From Calendula officinalis (Eukaryota; Streptophyta; Magnoliopsida; Asterales; Asteraceae): DNA of 64,000 bases. The notes under the pieces were generated by a model. That model saw only the letters and a program-made list of their open reading frames with translations, was not told where the DNA came from and ran no database searches. The translations under genes were made by a program, and so were the position numbers. Numbering within the stretch: the first letter of the stretch is position 1; each line of letters begins with the position of its first letter. Location of the stretch: contig OY970832.1 in assembly GCA_963853835.1 (NCBI GenBank), positions 38,286,063 to 38,350,062 of the forward strand, read 5' to 3'. Of this stretch, positions 1-12,961 are shown piece by piece.

Positions 1-2095
1 GCGCGAACATCCCTCTTCGGCCCGAACTCTTCAATATCCAAGATTGTGTGACAAAAGGTGCTATACTAAAACATTCATAACTTTCAGCTCGGGTGTCCGT
101 TTCACGCCCACGAGTAACCAAAATAGCTGGTTCGTTCGTCACTGCCAAGAACAAGTTCGGCCCGAACTCTTCACTGTTCCCGGCCCGAAATTCATTTTCA
201 GCCCGAACTTCATTTTCGGCGCGAACTTCAACCTCGGCCCGAACTTCAACCTCGGCCCGAACTCCGACCTCGGCCCGAACATCAACCTCGGCCCGAACAA
301 CATCCTCGGCCCGAACACCGAACTTCAGCCCGAACACCACTTCGGCCCGAACACCACTTCGGCCCGAACACCACTTCGGCCCGAACACCACTTCGGCCCG
401 AACATCCCACTTTGGCCCGAACACCACTTCGGCCCGAACATCTCTCTTCGGCCCGACCACTTCAATAACCAAGATTGTGTGACAAAAGGTGCTATACTAA
501 AACATTCATAACTTTCAGCTCGGGTGTCCATTTCACGCCCACGAGTAACCAAAATAGCTGGTTCGTTCGTCACAGCCAAGAACAAGTTCGGCCCGAACTC
601 TTCAGTGTTCCCGGCCCGAACTTCAACCTAGGCTCGAACTCCGACCTCGGCCCGAACTTCAACCTCGGCCCGAACACCGAACTTCGGCCCAAACACCACT
701 TCGCCCCGAACACCACTTCGGCCCGAACATCACTGCCAAGAACAAGTTCGGCCCAAACTCTTCACTGTTCCCGGCCCGAACTTCATTTTCGGCCCGAACT
801 TCAACCTCGGCCTGAACTTCAACCTCGGCCCGAACTCCGACCTCGGCCCGAACTTCAACCTCGGCCGGAACATCATCCTCGGCCCGAACACCAAACTTCG
901 GCCCGAACACCACTTCGGCCCGAACACCACTTCGGCCCGAACATCCCACTTCGGCCCGAACACCACTTCGGCCCGAACAACCCTCTTCGGCCCGAACTCT
1001 TCAATATCCAAGATTGTGTGACAAAAGGTGCTATACTAAAACATTCATAACTTTCAGCTCGGGTGTCCGTTTCACGCCCACGACTAACCAAAATAGCTGG
1101 TTCGTTCGTCACTGCCAAGAACAACTTCGGCCCGAACTCTTCACTGTTCCCGGCCCGAACTTCAACCTCGGCCCGAACTTCAACCTCGGCCCGAAATCCG
1201 ACCTCGGCCCGAACTTCAACCTCGGCCCGAACATCATTCTCGGCCCGAACACCGAACTTCGGCCCGAACACCACTTCGGTCCGAACATCCCTCTTCGGCC
1301 CGAACTCTTCAATATCCAAGATTGTGTGACAAAAGGTGTTATACTAAAACATTCATAACTTTCAGCTCGGGTGTCCGTTTCACGCCCACGAGTAACCAAA
1401 ATAGCTGGTTCGTTCGTCACGGCCCCTTAAGTTCGGCCCGAACTCTTCACTGTTCCCGGCCCGAACTTCATTTTCGGCCCGAACTTCAACCTCGGCCCGA
1501 ACTTCAACCTCGGCCCGAACTCCGACCTCGGCCCGAACTCCGACCTCGGCCCGAACTTCAACCTCGGCCCGAACATCATCCTCGGCCCGAACACCGAACT
1601 TCGGCATGAACACCAATTCGGCCCGAACACCACTTCGGCCCGAACATCCCACTTCGGTCCGAACACCACTTCGGCCCGAACATCCCTCTTCAGCCCGAAC
1701 TCTTCAATATCCAAGATTGTGTGACAAAAGGTGCTACACTAAAACATTCATAACTTTCAGCTCGAGTGTCTGTTTCACGCCCACGAGAAACCAAAATAGC
1801 TGGTTCGTTCGTCACTGCCAAGAACAAGTTCGGCCCGAACTCTTCACTGTTCCCGGCCCGAACTTCATTTTCGGCCCGAACTTCAACCTCGGCCCGAACT
1901 CCGACCTCGGCCCGAACTCCGACCTCGGCCCGAACATCAACCTCGGCCCGAACATCATCCTCGGCCCGAACACCGAACTTCGGCCCGAACACCACTTCGG
2001 CCCGAACACCACTTCGGCCCGAACATCCCACTTAGGCCCGAACACCACTTCGGCCCGAACATCCCTCTTCGGCCCTAACTCTTCAATATCCAAGA
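1..2095. repeat. Partial HOR unit: tail + b-c-d-e-f
   Basis: Bases 1-43 are the end of a monomer whose core lies outside the window. Then come b (44, 431 bp), c (475, 539 bp), d (1014, 308 bp), e (1322, 395 bp) and f (1717, 379 bp). The c monomer carries a truncated internal core at 730-748. The f monomer has its own core variants, CTACACTAAAAC and CTCGAGTGTC, which recur only at 5176. Confidence 0.85.
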
Positions 2096-5000
2096 TTGTG
2101 TGACAAAAGGTGCTATACTAAAACATTCATAACTTTCAGCTCGGGTGTCCGTTTCACGCCCACGAGTAACCAAAATAGCTGGTTCGTTCGTCATTGCCAA
2201 GAACAAGTTCGGCCCGAACTCTTCACTGTTCCCGGCCCGAACTTCATTTTCGGCCCGAACTTCAACCTCGGCCCGAACTTCAACCTCGGCCCGAACTCTG
2301 ACCTCGGCCCGAACTTCAACCTCGGCCCGAACATCGTCCTCGGCCCGAACACCGAACTTCGGCCCGAACACCACTTCGGCCCGAACACCACTTCGGCCCA
2401 AACATCCCACTTCGGCCCGAACACCACTTCGGCCCGAACATCCCTCTTCGGCCCGAACTCTTCAATATCCAAGATTGTGTGACAAAAGGTGCTATACTAA
2501 AACATTCATAACTTTCAGCTCGGGTGTCCGTTTCACGCCCACGAGTAACCAAAATAGCTGGTTCGTTCGTCACTGCCAAGAAATGTTCGGCCCGAACTCT
2601 TCACTGTTCCCGACCCGAACTTCATTTTCGGCGCGAACTTCAACCTCGGCCCAAACTTCAACCTCGACCCGAACTTAAACCTCGGCCCGAACTCCGACCT
2701 CGGCCCGAACATCAACCTCGGCCCGAACACCGAACTTCAGCCCGAACACCACTTCGGCCCGAACACCACTTCGGCCCGAACATCCCACTTTGGCCCGAAC
2801 ACCACTTCGGCCCGAACATCCCTCTTAGGCCCGACCTCTTCAATAACCAAGATTGTGTGACAAAAGGTGCTATACTAAAACATTCATAACTTTCAGCTCG
2901 GGTGTCCATTTCACGCCCACGAGTAACCAAAATAGCTGGTTCGTTCGTCACTGCCAAGAACAAGTTCGGCCCGAACTCTTCAGTGTTCCCGGCCCGAACT
3001 TCAACCTAGGCTCGAACTCCGACCTCGGCCCGAACTTCAACCTCGGCCCGAACACCGAACTTTGGCCCAAACACCACTTCGGCCAGAACACCACCTCGGC
3101 CCGAACATCACTGCCAAGAACAAGTTCGGCCCGAACTCTTCACTGTTCCCGGCCCGAACTTCATTTTCGGCCCGAACTTCAACCTCGGCCTGAACTTCAA
3201 CCTCGGCCCGAACTCCGACCTCGGCCCGAACTTCAACCTCGGCCGGAACATCATCCTCGGCCCGAACACCGAACTTCGGCCTGAACACCACTTCGGCCCG
3301 AACATCCCACTTCGGCCCGAACACCACTTCGGCCCGAACAACCCTCTTCGGCCCGAACTCTTCAATATCCAAGATTGTGTGACAAAAGGTGCTATACTAA
3401 AACATTCATAACTTTCAGCTCGGGTGTCCGTTTCACGCCCACGACTAACCAAAATAGCTGGTTCGTTCGTCACTGCCAAGAACAACTTCGGCCCGAACTC
3501 TTCAGTGTTCCCGGCCCGAACTTCATTTTCGGCCCGAACTTCAACCTCGGCCCGAACTTCAACCTCGGCCCGAAATCCGACCTCGGCCCGAACTTCAACC
3601 TCGGCCCGAACATCATCCTCGGCCCGAACACCGAACTTCGGCCCGAACACCACTTCGGCCCGAACACCACTTCGGTCCGAACATCCCTCTTCGGCCCGAA
3701 CTCTTCAATATCCAAGATTGGGTGACAAAAGGTGTTATACTAAAACATTCATAACTTTCAGCTCGGGTGTCCGTTTCACGCCCACGAGTAACCAAAATAG
3801 CTGGTTCGTTCGTCACTGCCCCTTAAGTTCGGCCCGAACTCTTTACTGTTCCCGGCCCGAACTTCATTTTCGGCCCGAACTTCAACCTCGGCCCGAACTC
3901 CGACCTCGGCCCGAACTTCAACCTCGGCCCGAACATCATCCTCGGCCCGAACACCGAACTTCGGCATGAACACCACTTCGGCCCGAACACCACTTCGGCC
4001 CGAACATCCCACTTCGGTCCGAACACCACTTCGGCCCGAACATCCCTCTTCGGCCCGAACTCTTCAATATCCAAGATTGTGACAAAAGGTGCTATACTAA
4101 AACATTCATAACTTTCAGCTCGGGTGTCCGTTTCACGCCCACGAGTAACCAAAATAGCTGGTTCGTTCGTCACTGCCAAGAACAAGTTCGGCCCGAACTC
4201 TTCACTGTTCCCGGCCCGAACTTCATTTTCGGCCCGAACTTCAACCTCGGCCCGAACTTCAACCTCGGCCCGAACTCCGACCTCGGCCCGAACATCAACC
4301 TCGGCCCGAACATCATCCTCGGCCCGAACACCGAACTTCGGCCCGAACACCAAACTTCGGCCCGAACACCACTTCGGCCCGAACACCACTTCGGCCCGAA
4401 CATCCCACTTCGGCCCGAACACCACTTCGGCCCGAACAACGCTCTTCGGCCCGAACTCTTCAATATCCAAGATTGTGTGACAAAAGGTGCTATACTAAAA
4501 CATTCATAACTTTCAGCTCGGGTGTCCGTTTCACGCCCACGACTAACCAAAATAGCTGGTTCGTTCGTCACTGCCAAGAACAACTTCGGCCCGAACTCTT
4601 CACTGTTCCCGGCCCGAACTTCATTTTCGGCCCGAACTTCAACCTCGGCCAGAACTTCAACCTCGGCCCGAAATTCGACCTCGGCCCGAACTTCAACCTC
4701 GGCCCGAACATCATTCTCGGCCCGATCACCGAACTTCGGCCCGAACACCACCTCGGTCCGAACATCCCTCTTCGGCCCGAACTCTTCAATATCCAAGATT
4801 GTGTGACAAAAGGTGTTATACTAAAACATTCATAACTTTCAGCTCGGGTGTCCGTTTCACGCCCACGAGTAACCAAAATAGCTGGTTCGTTCGTCACTGC
4901 CCCTTAAGTTCGGCCCGAACTCTTCACTGTTCCCGGCCCGAACTTCATTTTCGGCCCGAACTTCAACCTCGGCCCGAACTTCAACCTCGGCCCGAACTCC

Positions 5001-5554
5001 GACCTCGGCCCGAACTTCAACCTTGGCCCGAACATCATCCTCGGCCCGAACACCGAACTTCGGCATGAACACCAATTCGGCCCGAACACCACTTCGGCCC
5101 GAACATCCCATTTCGGTCCGAACACCACTTCGGCCCGAACATCCCTCTTCGGCCCGAACTCTTCAATATCCAAGATTGTGTGACAAAAGGTGCTACACTA
5201 AAACATTCATAACTTTCAGCTCGAGTGTCCGTTTCACGCCCACGAGAAATCAAAATAGCTGGTTCGTTCGTCACTGCCAAGAACAAGTTCGGCCCGAACT
5301 CTTCACTGTTCCCGGCCCGAACTTCATTTTCGGCCCGAACTTCAACCTCGGCCCGAACTTCAACCTCGGCCCGAACTCCGACCTCGGCCCGAACATCAAC
5401 CTCGGCCCGAACATCATCCTCGGCCCGAACACCGAACTTCGGCCCGAACACCACTTCGGCCCGAACACCACTTCGGCCCGAACATCCCACTTCGGCCCGA
5501 ACACCACTTCGGCCCGAACATCCCTCTTCGGCCCGAACTCTTCAATATCCAAGA
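2096..5554. repeat. HOR unit of nine monomers: a-b-c-d-e-f-d-e-f
   Basis: Monomers start at 2096 (a, 379), 2475 (b, 378), 2853 (c, 522), 3375 (d, 343), 3718 (e, 359), 4077 (f, 396), 4473 (d, 326), 4799 (e, 377) and 5176 (f, 379). The d-e-f block occurs twice, so the 6-mer has gained a trimer. The first f ends AACAACGCTCTTCGG, a tail otherwise seen just before class d at the end of c, so this f looks recombinant. The core at 4077 has lost two bases (ATTGTGACAAAA). Truncated internal core at 3108-3126. Confidence 0.85.
2208..2462. repeat. Representative subrepeat block (14 units of 17-19 bp)
   Basis: In order, the tails after CGGCCCGAAC are TCTTCACTGTTCC, TTCATTTT, TTCAACCT twice, TCTGACCT, TTCAACCT, ATCGTCCT, ACCGAACTT, ACCACTT twice, ATCCCACTT, ACCACTT, ATCCCTCTT, then TCTTCAATATCC into the next core. 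One decamer is changed (CGGCCCAAAC near 2395). The order of tails is kept across the window while copy number of each varies. That explains why monomer lengths step by 17-19 bp. Confidence 0.92.
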
Positions 5555-7952
5555 TTGTGTGACAAAAGGTGCTATACTAAACATTCATAACTTTCAGCTC
5601 GGGTGTCCGTTTCACGCCCACGAGTAACCAAAATAGCTGGTTCGTTCGTCATTGCCAAGAACAAGTTCGGCCCGAACTCTTCAATGTTCCCGGCCCGAAC
5701 TTCATTTTCGGCCCGAACTTCAACCTCGGCCCGAACTTCAACCTCGGCCCGAACTCTGACCTCGGCCCGAACTTCAACCTCGGCCCGAACATCGTCCTCG
5801 GCCCGAACACCGAACTTCGGCCCGAACACCACTTCGGCCCGAACACCACTTCGGCCCGAACATCCCACTTCGGCCCGAACACCACTTCGGCCCGAACATC
5901 CCTCTTCGGCCCGAACTCTTCAATATCCAAGATTGTGTGACAAAAGGTGCTATACTACAACATTCATAACTTTCAGCTCGGGTGTCCGTTACACGCCCAC
6001 GAGTAACCAAAATAGCTGGTTCGTTCGTCACTGCCAAGAACATGTTCGGCCCGAACTCTTCACTGTTCCCGACCCGAACTTCATTTTCGGCGCGAACTTC
6101 AACCTCGGCCCGAACTTCAACCTCGGCCCGAACTTCAACCTGGGCCCGAACTCCGACCTCGGCCCGAACATCAACCTCGGCCCGAACACCGAACTTCAGC
6201 CCGAACACCACTTCGGCCCGAACACCACTTCGGCCCGAACATCCCACTTTGGCCCGAACACCACTTCGGCCCGAACATCCCTCTTAGGCCCGACCTCTTC
6301 AATAACCAAGATTGTGTGACAAAAGGTGCTATACTAAAACATTCATAACTTTCAGCTCGGGTGTCCATTTCACGCCCACGAGTAACCAAAATAGCTGGTT
6401 CGTTCGTCACTGCCAAGAACAAGTTCGGCCCGAACTCTTCAGTGTTCCTGGCCCGAACTTCAACCTAGGCTCGAACTCCGACCTCGGCCCGAACTTCAAC
6501 CTCGGCCCGAACACCGAACTTTGGCCCAAACACCACTTCGGCCCGAACACCACTTCGGCCCGAACATCACTGCCAAGAACAAGTTCGGCCCGAACTCTTC
6601 ACTGTTCCCGGCCCGAACTTCATTTTCGGCCCGAACTTCATTTTCGGCCCGAACTTCAACCTCGGCCTGAACTTCAACCTCGGCCCGAACTCCGACCTCG
6701 GCCCGAACATCAACCTCGGCCGGAACATCATCCTCGGCCCGAACACCGAACTTCGGCCCGAACACCACTTCGGCCCGAACAACCCACTTCGGCCCGAACA
6801 CCACTTCGGCCCGAACAACCCTCTTCGGCCCGAACTCTTCAATATCCAAGATTGTGTGACAAAAGGTGCTATACTAAAACATTCATAACTTTCAGCTCGG
6901 GTGTCCGTTTCACGCCCACGACTAACCAAAATAGCTGGTTCGTTCGTCACTGCCAAGAACAACTTCGGCCCGAACTCTTCAGTGTTCCCGGCCCGAACTT
7001 CATTTTCGGCCCGAACTTCAACCTCGGCCCGAACTTCAACCTCGGCCCGAAATCCGACCTCGGCCCGAACTTCAACCTCGGCCCGAACATCATCCTCGGC
7101 CCGAACACCGAACTTCGGCCCGAACACCACTTCGGCCCGAACACCACTTCGGTCCGAACATCCCTCTTCGGCCCGAACTCTTCAATATCCAAGATTGTGT
7201 GACAAAAGGTGTTATACTAAAACATTCATAACTTTCAGCTCGGGTGTCCGTTTCACGCCCACGAGTAACCAAAATAGCTGGTTCGTTCGTCACTGCCCCT
7301 TAAGTTCGGCCCGAACTCTTTACTGTTCCCGGCCCGAACTTCATTTTCGGCCCGAACTTCAACCTCGGCCCGAACTTCAACCTCGGCCCGAACTCCGACC
7401 TCGGCCCGAACTTCAACCTCGGCCCGAACATCATCCTCGGCCCGAACACCGAACTTCGGCATGAACTCCACTTCGGCCCGAACACCACTTCGGCCCGAAC
7501 ATCCCACTTCGGTCCGAACACCACTTCGGCCCGAACATCCCTCTTCGGCCCGAACTCTTCAATATCCAATATTGTGTGACAAAAGGTGCTATACTAAAAC
7601 ATTCATAACTTTCAGCTCGGGTGTCCATTTCACGCCCACGAGTAACCAAAATAGCTGGTTCGTTCGTCACTGCCAAGAACAAGTTCGGCCCGAACTCTTC
7701 ACTGTTCCCGGCCCGAACTTCATTTTCGGCCCGAACTTCAACCTCGGCCCGAACTTCAACCTCGGCCCGAACTCCGACCTCGGCCCGAACATCAACCTCG
7801 GCCCGAACATCATCCTCGGCCTGAACACCGAACTTCGGCCCGAACACCGAACTTCGGCCCGAACACCACTTCGGCCCGAACATCCCACTTCGGCCCGAAC
7901 ACCACTTCGGCCCGAACATCCCTCTTCGGCCCGAACTCTTCAATATCCAAGA
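5555..7952. repeat. Six-monomer HOR unit, 2398 bp
   Basis: Order a-b-c-d-e-f at 5555 (378), 5933 (379), 6312 (540), 6852 (343), 7195 (377) and 7572 (381). Class b here has TACAACATTC, CCGTTACACG and AAGAACATGTTCGG. The next unit repeats this one almost exactly at an offset of 2398-2399 bp. Truncated internal core in c at 6567-6585. Confidence 0.9.
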
Positions 7953-10368
7953 TTGTGTGACAAAAGGTGCTATACTAAAACATTCATAACTTTCAGCTCG
8001 GGTGTCCGTTTCACGCCCACGAGTAACCAAAATAGCTGGTTCGTTCGTCATTGCCAAGAACAAGTTCGGCCCGAACTCTTCAATGTTCCCGGCCCGAACT
8101 TCATTTTCGGCCCGAACTTCAACCTCGGCCCGAACTTCAACCTCGGCCCGAACTCTGACCTCGGCCCGAACTTCAACCTCGGCCCGAACATCGTCCTCGG
8201 CCCGAACACCGAACTTCGGCCCGAACACCACTTCGGCCCGAACACCACTTCGGCCCGAACATCCCACTTCGGCCCGAACACCACTTCGGCCCGAACATCC
8301 CTCTTCGGCCCGAACTCTTCAATATCCAAGATTGTGTGACAAAAGGTGCTATACTACAACATTCATAACTTTCAGCTCGGGTGTCCGTTACACGCCCACG
8401 AGTAACCAAAATAGCTGGTTCGTTCGTCACTGCCAAGAACATGTTCGGCCCGAACTCTTCACTGTTCCCGACCCGAACTTCATTTTCGGCGCGAACTTCA
8501 ACCTCGGCCCGAACTTCAACCTCGGCCCGAACTTCAACCTGGGCCCGAACTCCGACCTCGGCCCGAACATCAACCTCGGCCCGAACACCGAACTTCAGCC
8601 CGAACACCACTTCGGCCCGAACACCACTTCGGCCCGAACATCCCACTTTGGCCCGAACACCACTTCGGCCCGAACATCCCTCTTAGGCCCGACCTCTTCA
8701 ATAACCAAGATTGTGTGACAAAAGGTGCTATACTAAAACATTCATAACTTTCAGCTCGGGTGTCCATTTCACGCCCACGAGTAACCAAAATAGCTGGTTC
8801 GTTCGTCACTGCCAAGAACAAGTTCGGCCCGAACTCTTCAGTGTTCCTGGCCCGAACTTCAACCTAGGCTCGAACTCCGACCTCGGCCCGAACTTCAACC
8901 TCGGCCCGAACACCGAACTTTGGCCCAAACACCACTTCGGCCCGAACACCACTTCGGCCCGAACATCACTGCCAAGAACAAGTTCGGCCCGAACTCTTCA
9001 CTGTTCCCGGCCCGAACTTCATTTTCGGCCCGAACTTCATTTTCGGCCCGAACTTTAACCTCGGCCTGAACTTCAACCTCGGCCCGAACTCCGACCTCGG
9101 CCCGAACATCAACCTCGGCCGGAACATCATCCTCGGCCCGAACACCGAACTTCGGCCCGAACACCACTTCGGCCCGAACAACCCACTTCGGCCCGAACAC
9201 CACTTCGGCCCGAACAACCCTCTTCGGCCCGAACTCTTCAATATCCAAGATTGTGTGACAAAAGGTGCTATACTAAAACATTCATAACTTTCAGCTCGGG
9301 TGTCCGTTTCACGCCCACGACTAACCAAAATAGCTGGTTCGTTCGTCACTGCCAAGAACAACTTCGGCCCGAACTCTTCAGTGTTCCCGGCCCGAACTTC
9401 ATTTTCGGCCCGAACTTCAACCTCGGCCCGAACTTCAACCTCGGCCCGAAATCCGACCTCGGCCCGAACTTCAACCTCGGCCCGAACATCATCCTCGGCC
9501 CGAACACCGAACTTCGGCCCGAACACCACTTCGGCCCGAACACCACTTCGGTCCGAACATCCCTCTTCGGCCCGAACTCTTCAATATCCAAGATTGTGTG
9601 ACAAAAGGTGTTATACTAAAACATTCATAACTTTCAGCTCGGGTGTCCGTTTCACGCCCACGAGTAACCAAAATAGCTGGTTCGTTCGTCACTGCCCCTT
9701 AAGTTCGGCCCGAACTCTTTACTGTTCCCGGCCCGAACTTCATTTTCGGCCCGAACTTCAACCTCGGCCCGAACTTCAACCTCGGCCCGAACTCCGACCT
9801 CGGCCCGAACTTCAACCTCGGCCCGAACATCATCCTCGGCCCGAACACCGAACTTCGGCATGAACTCCACTTCGGCCCGAACACCACTTCGGCCCGAACA
9901 TCCCACTTCGGTCCGAACACCACTTCGGCCCGAACATCCCTCTTCGGCCCGAACTCTTCAATATCCAAGATTGTGTGACAAAAGGTGCTATACTAAAACA
10001 TTAATAACTTTCAGCTCGGGTGTCCATTTCACGCCCACGAGTAACCAAAATAGCTGGTTCGTTCGTCACTGCCAAGAACAAGTTCGGCCCGAACTCTTCA
10101 CTGTTCCCGGCCCGAACTTCATTTTCGGCCCGAACTTCAACCTCGGCCCGAACTTCAACCTCGGCCCGAACTCCGACCTCGGCCCGAACATCAACCTCGG
10201 CCCGAACATCATCCTCGGCCCGAACACCGAACTTCGGCCCGAACACCGAACTTCGGCCCGAACACCACTTCGGCCCGAACACCATTTCGGCCCGAACATC
10301 CCACTTCGGCCCGAACACCACTTCGGGCTGAACATCCCTCTTCGGCCCGAACTCTTCAATATCCAAGA
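7953..10368. repeat. Six-monomer HOR unit, 2416 bp
   Basis: Order a-b-c-d-e-f at 7953 (379), 8332 (379), 8711 (540), 9251 (343), 9594 (377) and 9971 (398). It matches the unit before it class by class. The main difference is one extra 17-bp subrepeat in f. The a-b stretch gives the same 238-residue conceptual translation in both units, which shows how little they have diverged. Truncated internal core at 8966-8984. Confidence 0.9.
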
Positions 10369-12961
10369 TTGTGTGACAAAAGGTGCTATACTAAAACATT
10401 CATAACTTTCAGCTCGGGTGTCCGTTTCACGCCCACGAGTAACCAAAATAGCTGGTTCGTTCGTCAGTGCCAAGAACAAGTTCGGCCCGAACTCTTCAGT
10501 GTTCCCGGCCCGAACTTCAACCTAGGCTCGAACTCCGACCTCGGCCCGAACTTCAACCTCGGCCCGAACACCGAACTTCAGCCCAAACACCACTTCGGCC
10601 CGAACATCACTTCGGCCCGAACATCACTGCCAAGAACAAGTTCGGCCCGAACTCTTCAATGTTCCCGGCCCGAACTTCATTTTCGGCCCGAACTTCAACC
10701 TCGGCCCGAACTTCAACCTCGGCCCGAACTCTGACCTCGGCCCGAACTTCAACCTCGGCCCGAACATCGTCCTCGGCCCGAACACCGAACTTCGGCCCGA
10801 ACACCACTTCGGCCCGAACACCACTTCGGCCCGAACATCCCACTTCGGCCCGAACACCACTTCGGCCCGAACATCCCTCTTCGGCCCGAACTCTTCAATA
10901 TCCAAGATTGTGTGACAAAAGGTGCTATACTACAACATTCATAACTTTCAGCTCGGGTGTCCGTTACACGCCCACGAGTAACCAAAATAGCTGGTTCGTT
11001 CGTCACTGCCAAGAACATGTTCGGCCCGAACTCTTCACTGTTCCCGACCCGAACTTCATTTTCGGCGCGAACTTCAACCTCGGCCCGAACTTCAACCTCG
11101 GCCCGAACTTCAACCTGGGCCCGAACTCCGACCTCGGCCCGAACATCAACCTCGGCCCGAACACCGAACTTCAGCCCGAACACCACTTCGGCCCGAACAC
11201 CACTTCGGCCCGAACATCCCACTTTGGCCCGAACACCACTTCGGCCCGAACATCCCTCTTAGGCCCGACCTCTTCAATAACCAAGATTGTGTGACAAAAG
11301 GTGCTATACTAAAACATTCATAACTTTCAGCTCGGGTGTCCATTTCACGCCCACGAGTAACCAAAATAGCTGGTTCGTTCGTCACTGCCAAGAACAAGTT
11401 CGGCCCGAACTCTTCAGTGTTCCTGGCCCGAACTTCAACCTAGGCTCGAACTCCGACCTCGGCCCGAACTTCAACCTCGGCCCGAACACCGAACTTTGGC
11501 CCAAACACCACTTCGGCCCGAACACCACTTCGGCCCGAACATCACTGCTAAGAACAAGTTCGGCCCGAACTCTTCACTGTTCCCGGCCCGAACTTCATTT
11601 TCGGCCCGAACTTCATTTTCGGCCCGAACTTCAACCTCGGCCTGAACTTCAACCTCGGCCCGAACTCCGACCTCGGCCCGAACATCAACCTCGGCCGGAA
11701 CATCATCCTCGGCCCGAACACCGAACTTCGGCCCGAACACCACTTCGGCCCGAACAACCCACTTCGGCCCGAACACCACTTCGGCCCGAACAACCCTCTT
11801 CGGCCCGAACTCTTCAATATCCAAGATTGTGTGACAAAAGGTGCTATACTAAAACATTCATAACTTTCAGCTCGGGTGTCCGTTTCACGCCCACGACTAA
11901 CCAAAATAGCTGGTTCGTTCGTCACTGCCAAGAACAACTTCGGCCCGAACTCTTCAGTGTTCCCGGCCCGAACTTCATTTTCGGCCCGAACTTCAACCTC
12001 GGCCCGAACTTCAACCTCGGCCCGAAATCCGACCTCGGCCCGAACTTCAACCTCGGCCCGAACATCATCCTCGGCCCGAACACCGAACTTCGGCCCGAAC
12101 ACCACTTCGGCCCGAACACCACTTCGGTCCGAACATCCCTCTTCGGCCCGAACTCTTCAATATCCAAGATTGTGTGACAAAAGGTGTTATACTAAAACAT
12201 TCATAACTTTCAGCTCGGGTGTCCGTTTCACGCCCACGAGTAACCAAAATAGCTGGTTCGTTCGTCACTGCCCCTTAAGTTCGGCCCGAACTCTTTACTG
12301 TTCCCGGCCCGAACTTCATTTTCGGCCCGAACTTCAACCTCGGCCCGAACTTCAACCTCGGCCCGAACTCCGACCTCGGCCCGAACTTCAACCTCGGCCC
12401 GAACATCATCCTCGGCCCGAACACCGAACTTCGGCTTGAACTCCACTTCGGCCCGAACACCACTTCGGCCCGAACACCACTTCGGCCCGAACATCCCACT
12501 TCGGTCCGAACACCACTTCGGCCCGAACATCCCTCTTCGGCCCGAACTCTTCAATATCCAAGATTGTGTGACAAAAGGTGCTATACTAAAACATTCATAA
12601 CTTTCAGCTCGGGTGTCCATTTCACGCCCACGAGTAACCAAAATAGCTGGTTCGTTCGTCACTGCCAAGAACAAGTTCGGCCCGAACTCTTCACTGTTCC
12701 CGGCCCGAACTTCATTTTCGGCCCGAACTTCAACCTCGGCCCGAACTTCAACCTCGGCCCGAACTCCGACCTCGGCCCGAACATCAACCTCGGCCCGAAC
12801 ATCATCCTCGGCCCGAACACCGAACTTCGGCTCGAACACCGAACTTCGGCCCGAACACCACTTCGGCCCGAACACCATTTCGGCCCGAACATCCCACTTC
12901 GGCCCGAACACCACTTCGGGCTGAACATCCCTCTTCGGCCCGAACTCTTCAATATCCAAGA
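10369..12961. repeat. Six-monomer HOR unit, 2593 bp, with c1/a fusion
   Basis: Monomers at 10369 (539), 10908 (b, 379), 11287 (c, 540), 11827 (d, 343), 12170 (e, 394) and 12564 (f, 398). The first monomer replaces plain class a. Its left half has the c-type CCTAGGCTCG array and CAGTGCC core, then a truncated core at 10624-10642, then an a-type array with ATCGTCCT. It is therefore a c1/a fusion. A second truncated core lies at 11542-11560 in c. Confidence 0.88.
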
